Positions 1-13,500 of a DNA stretch of 64,000 nt are shown in pieces. Source of the DNA: Girardia tigrina (taxonomy: Eukaryota; Platyhelminthes; Tricladida; Dugesiidae); assembly GCA_001938485.1 (NCBI GenBank), contig MQRK01230236.1, forward strand, positions 1 to 64,000, in the 5' to 3' direction. The notes under the pieces are model-generated. The model was not told where the DNA came from, did no database searches, and saw nothing but the letters and a program-made list of their open reading frames with translations. How positions within the stretch are numbered: position 1 is the stretch's first letter; every line of letters starts with the position of its first letter. The position numbers and the translations under genes were made by a program.

Positions 1-1759
1 TCTGTGTCGATTGAATGGAAAATATGCGAGTTTAAAAATCCCCTTGAATACCAAACAAACAATTATCGAATTTTCAATATCTGTCTTGAAGTTTCTTTCG
101 AGTATTTTCAATTTTTTTTGAGAATAAATCGATTTCCTGCCTCATAATTGTGTTAGCGCTCATTGACACTCATTTGTGCATATCTATCGGCCAGAAAATC
201 TTTCTCGAAACAAAAACGGATTCATATTTGTCACAATATTGGCTACAGCAATCATCGCAAAACCATATGAACGCGATGATCATATTTATTTATTTATATA
301 TATATAATTATATATTTTATTTAATTAAGTTAATTTTTAATTTAATTTAATTAATTTTTTAATAATTATTTTAATTAAATTATTAAAAATATTGATTTTA
401 TTTAAACAAATGGGCTCAAAATTGGGTCAAAATGGAATCGCAACGCGACCATCCATGGATATATATATATATATATATATATATAGCTAATATAAAGAAT
501 GGAAAAAAAGCATAAAAACCCTGTAATACTAAAATATAATAATTGGGAAAACCTTTTGACGAGTTCCAGGTGCCAAGATATATATATAGTCAACAGTTTC
601 TTATCATATTGTCATTTCTATGTCCATAACCAAAACTTGATAAGTCATACCTTCTACTGAGATTCAGGGGCCCAGCTATAGTACTTACAGGATAATTATT
701 AATAAGTAAACTTTTTCAATATTTTATTTGAATCTTGTTATTAGATATAGTAATTAAATAAGTGGGATAAAAGAATGTTATAATAATTTTCTGATACATG
801 AAAAAATAATATAACTATAATATAAAAGTCCTTCATAGTTCACAAGGAAAATTTGCCAATGATTTTCATTATATAATAAATAACGATTGTATTACATGGA
901 AAAACTTAAAGGGAAATTCCAAAATTACTCATCCAAAAGGAGAATAAAGACGCTAAACATTACAACTAATGGAAAAAGTATCTCAAAACGACATTTTAAA
1001 ATGACTTAAAAGAGAGTATTCATCAAACCGTACGTACGGAATCAAATTATTCGATGAATACTTGTTTTAAATATATTTAATGATATATTGATCAAGTCTG
1101 TCTCCATCAGACATAACGTGTTCCAAATTGATATCTATCGAACATGAAACCTCTATTCACATGAATGTCAGCATCCAAAACAGCACAGTAAAGAGTCAAA
1201 ATATCCATATGAAACACCAGATGCAAAACAGTAAGTTTCCTACAGATGAAAAGTACGAAAAATAGTTCAAAATGTTGTTCTGGCCAAAAAATTAAATACT
1301 TCATTATTTTTTCCATACAAGTAAAAGGACGTCTAAATAGATCAATACGACTCATAAGTAATCAAAGTTGACTTGAAACCAGAAACCTTTTGTCTAATGT
1401 GGTAAATATATAAGTCAGTCATTTAGCAGTTGTAGATTGTTTTGGCTAATTTTCAGTTTAGATTTTCTTGCATCTGTTCTTGGCTTACTTCTCATTATTA
1501 ATTATTAAGATGGTAATTCTTTACTTATCAATAGAAATAATTGTAGAAATTCATTATGTCTAAAGACTGGAAGAGAAGGGTCGGGGCCTTTTTAATTAGC
1601 TTTGTTTCCTCTTAGATGAATATGTGTAAACTTCTACAAGAGGCTGACAATGACCGTAAAATCGATAAATATTATTTAAAATAATATAACTTAATAAAAT
1701 ATAAACTTGAAAAAAATTGCAATTTTTTATTATAAACAAATAAACGCCATTTAAAAATA

Positions 1760-2460
1760 TATTTTAGGATAATATATTTCGACGGTTTAACCGTCATCAT
1801 CAGATCACTGATTATGTTCTTTTTTATTGCTTTTATATAAGAAATAAATGAGTATGTAATCACTTACGTAAGTCTAATCGAAAACTCTTAACAAATTAGT
1901 TGAGAGTGCTGTTTGAACATTGATTTTAGGATCACATGATCTTATCAACAATGCTTCACATGACACTCTCCCAATAATTTTTAAAATGCTTGCACAAAAT
2001 CTTAAAATCATTTATGCTCATATTACATTTACACGTTTTTTTATGCTCAGCAATATTACTCTTTCCCCCTTTTTGACTGTGTTCATGGACTCGTTTGCAG
2101 AGATGACGGGCAGTCTCTCCGATGTATGTGTCATTGCACCCATTACATGTGTATTGATAAACAATGTCCGAACACAATCCTAAAGGAGTATGTGATTTAT
2201 TGCAAAACATATTCTCAACTTTAAATGTTTGAGAAATAATTTTTAAATTTAAAATGTTATTTGTTGATTTCAAGATCGAATTCTTGAGGTGTTTAAAACC
2301 CTCGGAATAAGGTAAGCTTAGAGTATAATCAGGTGTAAAGCAGTTTTCAATGTTTAAACTATTATTTTTTTCATTTTTGATGACGTTTATTTGTTTTTAA
2401 TAAAATATCGCATTGTAAATAAAATGTAAAAGAAACAGTTTTCAATTTTTCTTTTAGGAC
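1760..2460 (-). mobile_element. Penelope-like element (PLE), 3' fragment with GIY-YIG endonuclease
   Basis: This is the tail of a Penelope-like retroelement on the minus strand. From about 2375 down to 1880 the translation gives LPYSEGFKHLKNSI, then the GIY-YIG endonuclease block YQYTCNGCNDTYIGETARH, then INDFKILCKHFKNYW and CEALLIRSCDPKINV. The same blocks in the same order recur in fragments near 24.1, 37.3, 48.0 and 62.3 kb, so this is one family. In PLEs the GIY-YIG nuclease follows the reverse transcriptase and nicks the target DNA; only weak, decayed sequence lies upstream where the reverse transcriptase should be. Downstream of the coding part, at 1763-1812, is a hammerhead-like motif, as known for PLE terminal repeats. 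The copy is broken and 5'-truncated. Family assignment is firm; exact ends are not. Confidence 0.85.
1763..1812 (-). ncRNA. Hammerhead-ribozyme-like motif at PLE tail (best copy)
   Basis: Read on the minus strand the order is CTGATGA, one extra T, GACGG, a five-base loop, CCGTC, GAAA, then the self-complementary ATATAT. CTGANGA and GAAA are the two invariant core strands of the hammerhead ribozyme and the GACGG/CCGTC pair makes a perfect helix II. Helix III would be very short and palindromic, the form described for PLE hammerheads, which are thought to work as dimers. A short helix I can form between GAT before the core and ATC after it. The extra T beside helix II is shared by the copies near 10.56 and 20.56 kb. 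Activity is inferred, not shown. Confidence 0.7.
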
Positions 2461-3339
2461 CACACATTCAATAATTTGTCTAAACATTCTTATGGATTAA
2501 TGTAAATGCATGGTGTTCATTACAATTTTGTATAAAGTTCTATTAATACTCGTGGGAAAAATTTTCGTAAAATATTGGAAATATAAACTTGTCTTCCTTG
2601 CTTTCCTAAGCCTAACTGACATAAATACATTGTATTTTTAGTTTTAGTATTCTATTTTTTATTTTTACTCTGCTTTTTTCAGAATATTTTTTTTGAATAG
2701 AAACAACTGAAGCAATAATCTTTGATGTATTAATTAATGATTTTTCCTTTTTCTTTCCGTTACTAAACAAACCAAGAGCCTATGTCTTTTCTTTTTGATA
2801 CAATCATTTTTATTTAATTATCCATTTATTAAACTCAGAAATTTTTATATAAATGCTAAATCTTTTGTACAAATGTCCACACAAATTTATAATGTGGACC
2901 TATGGGTTCTAATACGAAACAATATTAATAAACATTCTCAAAAAGGTTTATTAAATATTTTCTTAGTTTCATTCATTCATAATTTAAATACTTTTATCAA
3001 AATAACAAAAATTTGAATTGAAGAGAATTTTCCGAACTTCAAATCGCATCTTACCGCGGTCATACCTCTCTCCAAGTAACCGACTATGTTCTCTAATATA
3101 AAGTATTGTAATTTTTTCCATATCCTTTTATCCGCATTTAAAAATTTTAAATAACTTTTGTGTAAATGAATAAAACGTATTCCGCGTAATATTTATTCAC
3201 AAAACCCTGTTTACCAATTAGAAATTCCGGTAAATACTTTTAGACCTATAAAAGACGTGATTCAAATTTATTAACAAGCGAAGGTGTATTTAATTTTTTA
3301 TTTAATTCTTTAAAAAGATCAAAATACTGCGTTTGCGAA

Positions 3340-3945
3340 TAAAATGCTCCAAACATTAAAAAAAGCGGATCCTGGAACGGTGTGTTAAGAATCTGGTCTA
3401 ACTTTTCCAGTTTTTACAATATCCCAAACAGTTTACCAATAATTCAAGCACAATGTTTTTTGAGAGAGCTAGTAAAAGTTCGATTATACAATTTCCCAAG
3501 AAAATCATAAGTAATTTAAATTGTTCATCCACTGTTGAAGTTGAAAAAGAAAGTGATTTTAATGATTTTGAAATTATGACGGAAAAGGCGGATGTGGAGG
3601 CTGATGAAGAAATAGTTTTAGTAAATTCGACAAGTAATAAAAGTAAGTTAGAAAAAGCAATCAAAGAAAGCACGATAGAAATGTCTGCTTGTTCAAATGA
3701 AAAACAGAAAGAACAAAATTTGACTTATATAAAGGAAGAGGTATATATTTAAGAAATAACTGCAGCTATAACCACAAATTTAGAAACATTGATAGAAAAC
3801 CTAAAAACTATACGCTCGACAACCACGAAAAGTGAAAAGGTGTTTTCCATCGCATCATTTTTATTGACAGAAAAACGTATTTCACTGAGTGGTCTTTCCT
3901 TGAACGTTTTAGTGTTCTTTAAAAGTTTTTTTATTAACAATAATG
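3340..3945 (+). pseudogene. hAT transposase C-terminal fragment
   Basis: The reading frame 3453-3752 (MFFERASKSSIIQFPKKI at the start, acidic and serine-rich after) continues past a single TAA at about 3750 in the same frame to 3945. The second part contains RSTTTKSEKVFSIASFLL followed by KRISLSGLSLNVLVFFKSFF, the hAT dimerisation domain pattern (S-x-x-S-E-x-x-F-S, K-R-x-x-L-S, then a Leu/Phe-rich helix). The catalytic RNase H-like core and the BED finger are absent, so this is a C-terminal remnant of about 165 codons. No hAT terminal inverted repeats or 8-bp target duplication were found nearby. The dimerisation motif is convincing; whether the N-terminal acidic part belongs to the same protein is less sure. 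Confidence 0.7.
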
Positions 3946-6900
3946 ATTAAAAAGAGTTCTTCTGTTATACGCTACATACAACTGCCCTACATTATTTTAT
4001 TTACTATTTTAATTTATTATTTTTATTTAATTATTTTTATTTAATGAATTTTTAAGTGTTTCTTTTGAAATATGAATAAATTTTATTTTGAGCTATGCTA
4101 CGCTTTTGTATTAAAAGTTACCCCAAGTTTTTTAGTGACAACAAAAATCCCAGGATCTCGGGAAAAGGTTGCAAAAATTCCCGTTTCCCGGAATGTTGAA
4201 TATGACCGAGAAATTGAAGCTCTAGTTGTATTCATACATCCTTTTCCATAAATTATATTGAAATGTTGATATAGATTTACGGAAAACTATTATGATTTTT
4301 AAATGTGCACTAAAAAAATTTTGCCGCCGCATACATTTCTTACATTTTTTACTAAAATTAACAGATTCATTCATCGTTACCTTGTCTTGACGTATATCAT
4401 TTCAATACTTGACATTTATAATTCCCGAATATAAAACTTTTCTGTGCACAGTCAGATTAAGATGTGTAATTGGCGACTCTCTTTGGACAGTTTTATTAAA
4501 AACCAGTTATCATTTCTTAAATGAGGAATTCACTAAAGCATTTCTTAAAATCATTACTTTCCACAGTTGCAAAAATGTCAGTTGATCAAATTTTTATACT
4601 GATATTATTAATTATGATAATGAATTTTAAAAATAATAGTAAATGTTTCAAACAAAATCCAAACACTTTTCTTAAGATTGAAAAAATAATTAAAAAAGGG
4701 ATTAAAAGGATAATGATTAAAACGACATGTATGTAAATTAAATCCGAACTATGAAGAGTAGTTAATTTAGTTCGGTGATCAAAATTTAAATGTTTCTAAA
4801 AATTATTTTGAACTGAAATCAAATTGAAAATTTTAAAAATTAAGTAGAATGGTAGTTAAATATTTTAAATTTGAATTTGAAAATATTCTTTATAAATTTA
4901 TTTGATTTGAAATATTATTTTAGTAGAAAAATGAGTGGATTAAACAGATAACAGATAAAACAGTACTTTTGAAAAATAATAATTCTATTTTTATTTTATT
5001 AAAAATTTTATTAATATTTGTAAAACTTATTTTTCAAATTTTAAAATCAATTAAAGATATGATTAAAAATAAAATATTCAAAACATTAAAAAATTGAATA
5101 TTAAATATAACGTATTTTCAAAAATTTCAAAAATACTAAAAATAAATTATAAAATGTTTTTTTATAAGAAAATGCAAAATTAAAAAAAACAGAATATAAT
5201 ATTTCTTTTGAAAAAACAAAATTTTTAAAACATTATAAAAGGTTAAAATCGTTAACAAATTAAAAAATTAAATATTTTCATCAAAAACTAAACATACGTA
5301 AATTATTAATTTTCATAAATATTTTTTAAAAATTTAAAAATTTAAAATTAAATATTATTTTGATTTGATTGCAATTTAAAATTGAAAAATTATTGGAAGA
5401 TTGATTACAAAGTTAGCAAATAGTTGGAAATTTTGTTAGAAAATTGTTATTAAAAATATAGAAATTGAGTTAAAATGATTTTGTATTTTGATGTTACAAA
5501 TAAAAAAACAGATTCATTGATAAACACACTTGCGATTTTGTCAATTTTAGGTAATCTATAATTATTATTCAGTGTTAAATCTCACTATTAAAGTAGAAAA
5601 ATTTAACATCTTAAAATAGGCTGGATAAAAATACTGATTGGAGACTCCTATTTTCTTATTTTTTAATTAACTAAATCTGGGCATGATAATGAGTCTAACC
5701 TTAAATGAATTTAGATTATTGAATGTCCGAAAAACATACATCATTTATGAAAAAGTTGAAAAATGAAAACCAAGAACAATTCAGAGTTTAACAAACTTTG
5801 TGTATGATGAACGAAGAAACTTTGAGAAGTACAATGATAGATCTAATAATTTCAATGGTTGAAAGATGAGACAAATTAATCCAGGAAATTAACGTTAAAA
5901 ATGGTAATTTTGATTGTCTTTGAAAAAGATTAAACAATAAATTTAATATATTCATTATAATTTTTTTCTCTTTAAAATTGTCCAAATTAAAATAAAATAT
6001 ACAAAGTTTAGTATTTATTTAAATAACATAATTTTTATGGTTATTGATTTATATAAGGTAATGAGTATAGAAAATTTTTACTTATATTTAATAATTTTAA
6101 TTTAGAAGATTTCCTCTTTAACATCTTGAAAATCTAAGATGGAGATGAATGAAAGTATAACATTTTTTATTATATTTTCTAACTAGAGGCAACATATTTG
6201 TTGCTTTGATGCCAAGACGTCGTTTTAATCACTATTTGTCTTGTCTGATGATGAAGAATGATTAGTCGAAATTTATCACTTTATGACAAAAATCTTGAGA
6301 ATGGTGTTTGGAATTTTAAATATATTTTTCTTCTTTGTTCATAATATTATTAAAAACGATATAATTACAACTTCTTCTAATTCTATAACTAAAGTAATAA
6401 CAATGATTAGTTATAATATTATTAATACTATCTATAATAGATTAAGAATTAAGATAAAAGTCAAAATTGAATTTTAATAAAAAAAATCAAAAACATTCTT
6501 GTTTTTCAAAATGATGCTTTATGTAAATAAGTCACTTAAAAATTGATTAACAAATTAGCAACTTTCAACGATTTAATCGATTTTGAGTCAATATTTTCAG
6601 TCCAACACTCGATTTTTCCAGTCTGGTTTGAAAATGTTTGACCGAGTAATTCAGATAGCTTAGTCTTCTGAGAGCCGTTTCCGTACCTTTAACTACTAGA
6701 AAGTTTTTATTTTAAAATTATGGTATAGAGTAGAGTACATCGAATCCAGAAAATCAATAATATTTTTTAAAAATTCCTCATGACAAGGATGTAACTAAAT
6801 AAGCTCTAATTAATAAGGAATCCAAAAATATAATTATTACGACGACACCAAAAATTCATCAAGTTATGACAAATTAAAAAAAAATACAAATTTGAATTCA

Positions 6901-7584
6901 TTTCGAATCTATTAAATTTATATTTGAATCTATTTAATTTATAAATAAGGGCGCAATCGCAAAATTTGTATTTTTGCACAAAAAAGGACTAATTAATCAT
7001 TCAGTTTGTATTTTGTAAAATTGATTCATGTATTAACAAAGGAATTATATATACGCGTAAAATTTCAGCTCAAACTGACCATGGTAAGTAGGGGAAAATT
7101 GTTTAACAAATTTGTGGAACACATACATATATAGGAAGTGAGCTAATATAATCATGATAAAAATGATTAAAATTTGTAAATGAGCTATATGTAAATATTA
7201 ATAGGCGATGTAACTTGGAGAATAATTAGGATCCAAAAACTGCTGTATTATCAGAACTTTATTTCTTGGCTCAGAACCTAATATGACCCTTGTGTATCGA
7301 TAACACTATCTGAACACTGGTTGTGAGACATCCACTGGTGGACACAATATTCATAAACTATGACTATATTATCCATAAATAACAATATTTATTGATTGAG
7401 ATCAAATTTTATGTATAAATTTAATTATATATAATCAAAGCCTTAAATTTATATCATACAGAATTTAAGAAGTCGTTTTATGTAATAATTAAAAAAACTT
7501 CCGTTTTATTAAAAAGTGTGTTTTATAGGTTACATAGTTTTATAATTTAACAGAAAATTAATAGATATCATAAAAAATACTTAC
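3946..7584. other. AT-rich stretch without a recognised gene
   Basis: Long AT-rich DNA with poly-A/T runs and no convincing coding signal on either strand. Two minor points: a stretch near 4150-4200 rich in CCCGGGA-type words looks like the decayed end of a DNA transposon, and 6246-6276 (plus) resembles a degraded hammerhead core (CTGATGA then GAAA, helix II poorly paired). The lower part may lie in an intron of the immunoglobulin gene, whose next exon below 7585 was looked for and not found. Confidence 0.5.
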
Positions 7585-10500
7585 GGGAATCACTTCTTCA
7601 TTGTTAATTGACCAGACTATATTTGCCCGAGGATGGCTAGTTATATTAATAATGAATTTCGCTGCGTTCCCCTCATCTATAACAACATCTTGGAGACCCT
7701 TATCAAAATGAGGAGCTTGATCTTCCTCCCTATCTTCGGTATTTCTGAACGCTTCACTTTTTTATTTAGTAAATAGAGAAACTAATGTTAATGACAAATT
7801 ACCTTATCTCTTCTTGGATGTTATACTCGAACTTTTTCAATTGAGAAATCGATTCTTCTTTCAAATTTGATTTTGAAATAATTTTTTCATCGGGAATACA
7901 ACTGAAAAGACGATTATATTGTACTCAAAAGTAATTCCCAAAACTTGAATAAGTATTCATTAAATTTTTCAATTATAAATATTAAATATGGGTTTAAGCA
8001 ACTAAAACGACGAATGTTTCGAAAATGCAGTTGTAATAAAATTCAAATTTTGTTCATCAATTGTTCATTTTGGTAATTATTATTCTTATTCTACTTATTC
8101 GTTTAGGAAATCAAAATACACTTTGAGATGGGAATCATTTCTCTTTCGAGAAAAGGAACGTCCCTATGTACTTATTTTTTATGTCACATATCTTCTTATC
8201 TTATAAAAGCCCAAGTCACTCACTGCCTGCCTGCCTCACTGCCTCACTAACGCTCATATTATCTACTTACAACTAGTAAATAACCCGTCATGTATGACGG
8301 ATATTATCTACTTACAATTGTAAGTAGATAATATGAGCGTTAGTGAGGCAGTGAGGCAGGCAGGCAGTGAGTGACTTGGGCTTTTATAATCTACTTACAA
8401 TTGTAAGTAGATATTTATATTAATAATAATTCATATGGAAAATTATTATTAGCAGAATTATTCATGATAATTTTCCATATGAATTATTATTAATATAATT
8501 ATCTACTTACAATTGTAAGTAGATAATATCCGTCATACATGACGGGTTATTTATTAGTTTTATAATATACATTGTACTTCAAGAATCCATTCTACTGAAG
8601 ATTCTATTATAAATCGAAAAGCCGAACTAAAAAGTTTTCTTTTCAATTTTATAAAGCATCTAAAAACGATAAGGGCGTTACGTCGATGATGTTCATAACA
8701 AAAGAAATGGATTTTATACTTCTGTTTGATGTTCCACACCCTCTTGAATAATTTATTGATCTCCTCGATCTCCTTATCTTGATCAAAGTTGGCTGAATTT
8801 TTGTGAGTCACATTAACTAATAGTTCATATGAATTCTGACAGCGATCACTTAAGGAGTACGCTTGTTTGACGCTATAAGGATGTAGTTTATTTTCCATTT
8901 CACTAATATTTAAATAATTAAATTAATTTGGAGTTTGTTTTTTTAAATTTTAAAAGTATTATATTTTTTTTAATGTACTTAGATTAAAATGTATTTAAAT
9001 GAAAAATAATTGAATATAATTATTGTTCGAAAAATTTTACAAAGTACTTAACCGATACATAAAAGTGAGATTGAAATTATTTAAACAAAAAATAACATTA
9101 AAATTTAGTAGATAATATACAAAAATATATCTTATAAAATTTTTATTTTAATTATGTAAGTTTTGGATATCAGAGAAGTGAAAATGAGAATTGAAAATTT
9201 GTTTGAATTGTGTTATTAATGAAGATTGATTATTGTTTCTTACAATTCAATCTTTTATTATGGAGGATAATAATAAAATAACTGACAGTCTCATTAAAGA
9301 TTGGTAAAATTTTTAGAATTTATGAATAAAAATAAAAAAAATATAATACAGATTGTCTTTATTATAAACCAATATAAGGGTTGAACAGAGAGAATTTAAC
9401 AAATAGAATATGATGATTTGGGATGTATTTTTAAATAAAATAATATTTTTGCCAGCTTTACAATTTCCATTTTATTTTTTCTTATTTATAACTTTTCGCC
9501 ACCAAATCCTGAAGTTGAAAAATAATGATTTCTTAATGAATAAAAAACTTTCCACGTTAATTGTTTATTGTATCACGTATCAAATTTACTAAACACTGAA
9601 CCTCAGAGTTAGAATAACTCTTAAATAATAAATACCAATATTGCATGTTGTTTTTTTTGGTATTAAGGGTCTCATGGGTATTAAGTTTAAAAACTTACTA
9701 GTTTAAAATGAATAATCTAACTAACGTAACTCTAAGAATTCATACTAAAAATGACGACAAAGTCACTTGGTATATAAATAAAGTATAAGACAACAGTGTA
9801 TAAGACAACTCTTTATCCCTAAAACTTTTTGCGAAAATGGATGCCGTCTTATCTAACAGTAACGAAAAGTGAACATTTAATCCAGTGATTTTCACATTTT
9901 TTTAGGAATAAAGGGTCGTCCTATATACCAAAGTATGTGAATCGTAATTGAAAAATATATTTTAATAAAATATAACCAAGACGACGCTATTCCAATATAT
10001 TTATTAATCTGAAATTGATCAATAAATATAATAAATACATTTTGTTTAATGCATCCATTGAAAAGTTAATTTTTCAATGTATGCAGATATATAACAAATA
10101 TTACTTTTCACTGTATGGACTACTTTGCATGGCATGGACTAACTTTTTGATGCTTTGACTTAAAATAAAGGGAAAACAAAGAAAATTAAATGTATTTTAC
10201 TATAAACACTATTATTTAATATAAAGAAACAATTTAACTATATAATTATATAAATGTGCAATTTAACAATTATGACCATCAAATTCTGGCCCTAAATTAA
10301 AAACACAATTGTTGCAATTTTGAATGTTGAAGTGAAAATGTTTAATATTGCTTTCTTTTGTAGGAATGCATTTATTGTTACCCTGAATTAAAACCGCAAC
10401 TTTCAATTTCTGAGTATCAGACGACTCTATATATTTAATTATAAATTAATCAATATAATTTTAATACATATAGTACTATATAATTTTAGTACATCAAAAG

Positions 10501-13500
10501 TACTTTAAACAAAAATAACACCATTTTAATTTTAAATTTTTATTCGAAAACATGTTTCGCCACTTTTGTGGCATCTTCAGTTCTGTATTTAATTAGAAAG
10601 TTATTGTTTATATAGAAAGATGACCATTACGTCACAGTGTGTTACGTCAAAATACTCTAATACTTTATTTACAAAATTACTATATTTACAAATGCATTAA
10701 ACAAAATTACATTCACTCATTTAAAAAGTACTTTTCAAATTTCGTGAAAATAATCATTTCAATATACCAGACGTTAATAGAAATACGATATCATTCAAGC
10801 AAATAACTAATAATTTTGTAGCTAATTACTATATATATTATAAAAGCCCAAGTCACTCACTGCTTCACTAACGCTCATATTATCTACTTACAATTGTAAG
10901 TAGATATTTATATTAATAATAATTCATATGGAAAATTATTATTAGCAGAATTATTCATGATAATTTTCCATATGAATTATTATTAATATAATTATCTACT
11001 TACAATTGTAATTATATAATTATATAACTATATAATTATATCCGTCATACATGACGGGTTATTTACTAGTATAATATAAATGATGAATCATGTATATCAG
11101 TAAGATATAATATTGTATAGTATTGTATTTAATGATACAAAATCTGATTGAAAATTTGTTTTAAAACATTTTAAGCATAAATCACAAAAGCTATGTCTGG
11201 GGTCCATTTGATGTTATATAATGCAAATTTGTTACGAAGTTTCGATTCCGTTTTATTCGGAATGAGACTCCTTTCATTGGAGCTGATTCAAATTAAACAT
11301 TTTAAATGATGTTCAAGTTTATTTATTTTATAATTATTATTTCTGAAGTAATAATTAATTAAGTAATAATGCATTAACCCTTTCCAGCCAAAATTATTAT
11401 TTAAGCAAAATATTGGAGCATTGAATATCCGTTACAATGTTGATTTAAATTGCAAAGAAACAAGTGAGAATCGCGCTTTTTTGCATTCTAATATATGCAG
11501 TGTCATCTATTAGACTTTTTAGAAACTATTACTGTGTAAAATTTGAATTTGGTAAAATAGATAACTGTAATTTTATTTTTCAAATATGTTGCCATATGGC
11601 AACAATGGGCTGGAAAGGGTTAAGGGAGTGGATGAAACATGGATCAGTCATTACGTTTATTTAATCATAATAAAATGTCTGTGGTTAAATCTGAATTTCG
11701 AGACAGTCGAGATTATGGTGATTACGTAATGCAAATAACAGATAATTTTCCTCATTAGGAAGCATATTAGCTAATGTAAAAATGACACATAACATAAACA
11801 TTTTCCTCTTTTGGGTAATTCCTGTGCAGCACAAATGTTAGCAATTAGATTCCCGATTATCTTGACATCTATTTACCTTACCTTATTCATCATCTTGCTT
11901 CATTATATTAATCTTATGTGATTTACAAAAGATATCATAGGCTTATTACTGTTTAATTACATCATCAAAATATTTTTTAAGATTTGCTGCATAATTCAAT
12001 TCAAAATAAATTTATTAATAAATTATCATATTATAAAATTGAAAATAAATTATAACTTCAATTAAAACTGAAAGCTGAATTTGTGTTATTATAATGTAAT
12101 AAAATCACAAAATATTATTTATAAAATAATATTTTTTTTCGTAACTTCAGTAAAAATAAATAAAAATTCATTTGAACTAAAATTAATGAAACAATTATTA
12201 CGACAAAAATCTTTAATTATTGACAAGATATTCGAGATAATTTATGAATTTTGTAGTTGCCCTTCTCTTCTTTTTTACTTTTACAAATAACCTCCTTAGA
12301 TTTACATCTCTAACGAAAACCCCTTCAAAAAGTTGTAAAATAAGAAAAATCAATCTAAAAGATCACACGATAACTGTCCATAAAACGAGCAAAGGTTTCT
12401 TGTAAAGATTATTTATTGTTTGTGTTGAAAGTCAATTGTTGAGCCATTTATTTTAAAAAGTTAAAAGTAAATTGAGATATTTAAGGGTTTTTGTTTCAAT
12501 GCAATTAAAAGTATATCTACTCCAAAATTTTGTGTCCAGAATTATCGTACCAACTCTGAATATAAGTAACATTCTCATAGGAAGACATTTCATTGAGGAC
12601 GTTACATTTTTGATAATTCTTGCACATTATTAGGAAAAAAGACTTATTACCAACACAAATTTTTGTTGAAACTATTACGAAAGAGAATTTTAATAAAAAT
12701 ACCTAAAGCATTCCAGAATTAAAAGATAGGATTGATGAAGAATTTAATAAATTGAAAAATTATTAAGAGGGAAAGGAAACATTTATCACCCAGATGCAAT
12801 TCATAAGAGATGTTATAAATGATGGAAGAGGTTTTGGTCATCGTTTTTTAATTAACTGTGATGATTTGTGAAGATCAATATTTTATTTTTTAATTAAAAA
12901 AATCATTGAAAATTAATTATAGAATATATTTGCAAAAATTCCTAAAATATTTTATAAAAATACAAAATGAAAATTAAAGTAAACTAAATTTTTTGCAAAT
13001 AAACTAAATTTATATATGTGTACTCTTTTTTGATTATATAAATTTTCATATTGTCTGACTGCTTTTTACGAGACAAAACTTGATTTTTTTGCATTTTAAA
13101 TAATTACTTTTCCTGAGAATAATGTGAGAACGAAGGAGAAGAAATAATGAATTATTTCATTAAATTTTGTCCATTTGAATAAAATTTGATTTTACACAAA
13201 ATATTTTTGTGAATATTTTTATATAGAAAACTGTTATTTAATGTTATAATAATTACTATTATGATGAGAAAACAATTTGTAAATCTTGTAAACTGTGTTA
13301 TCAGAATTGAACAAAATAAAAAAAAATATTAATTAATTGAAATTTATTTTACATTCACGTATTTCTAGATTAAAATAGTTCTTGTCGACATGGATTTTAC
13401 TGTTTTAATTACTTGTAATCGTTTCCTGTGTGGCAGGTTTAAGTTTGTTTTTTTTCCGTTTACCGTCATTCAGGACACTAGCTTCTATGTCAATGGTTTC

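Noticed and set aside
1107-1355. 82-codon minus-strand frame
   Set aside because: It is open but has no domain, odd composition and no neighbouring exon; not distinguishable from chance.
6246-6276. Fourth hammerhead ribozyme on the plus strand
   Set aside because: CTGATGA and GAAA are present at the right spacing, but helix II pairs poorly and helix III is not self-complementary. At best a decayed copy.
12690-12790. IS630-type transposase C-terminus
   Set aside because: The IPELKDRIDEEFNKLKN trace is suggestive but only about 30 codons long with stops around it and no ends nearby.
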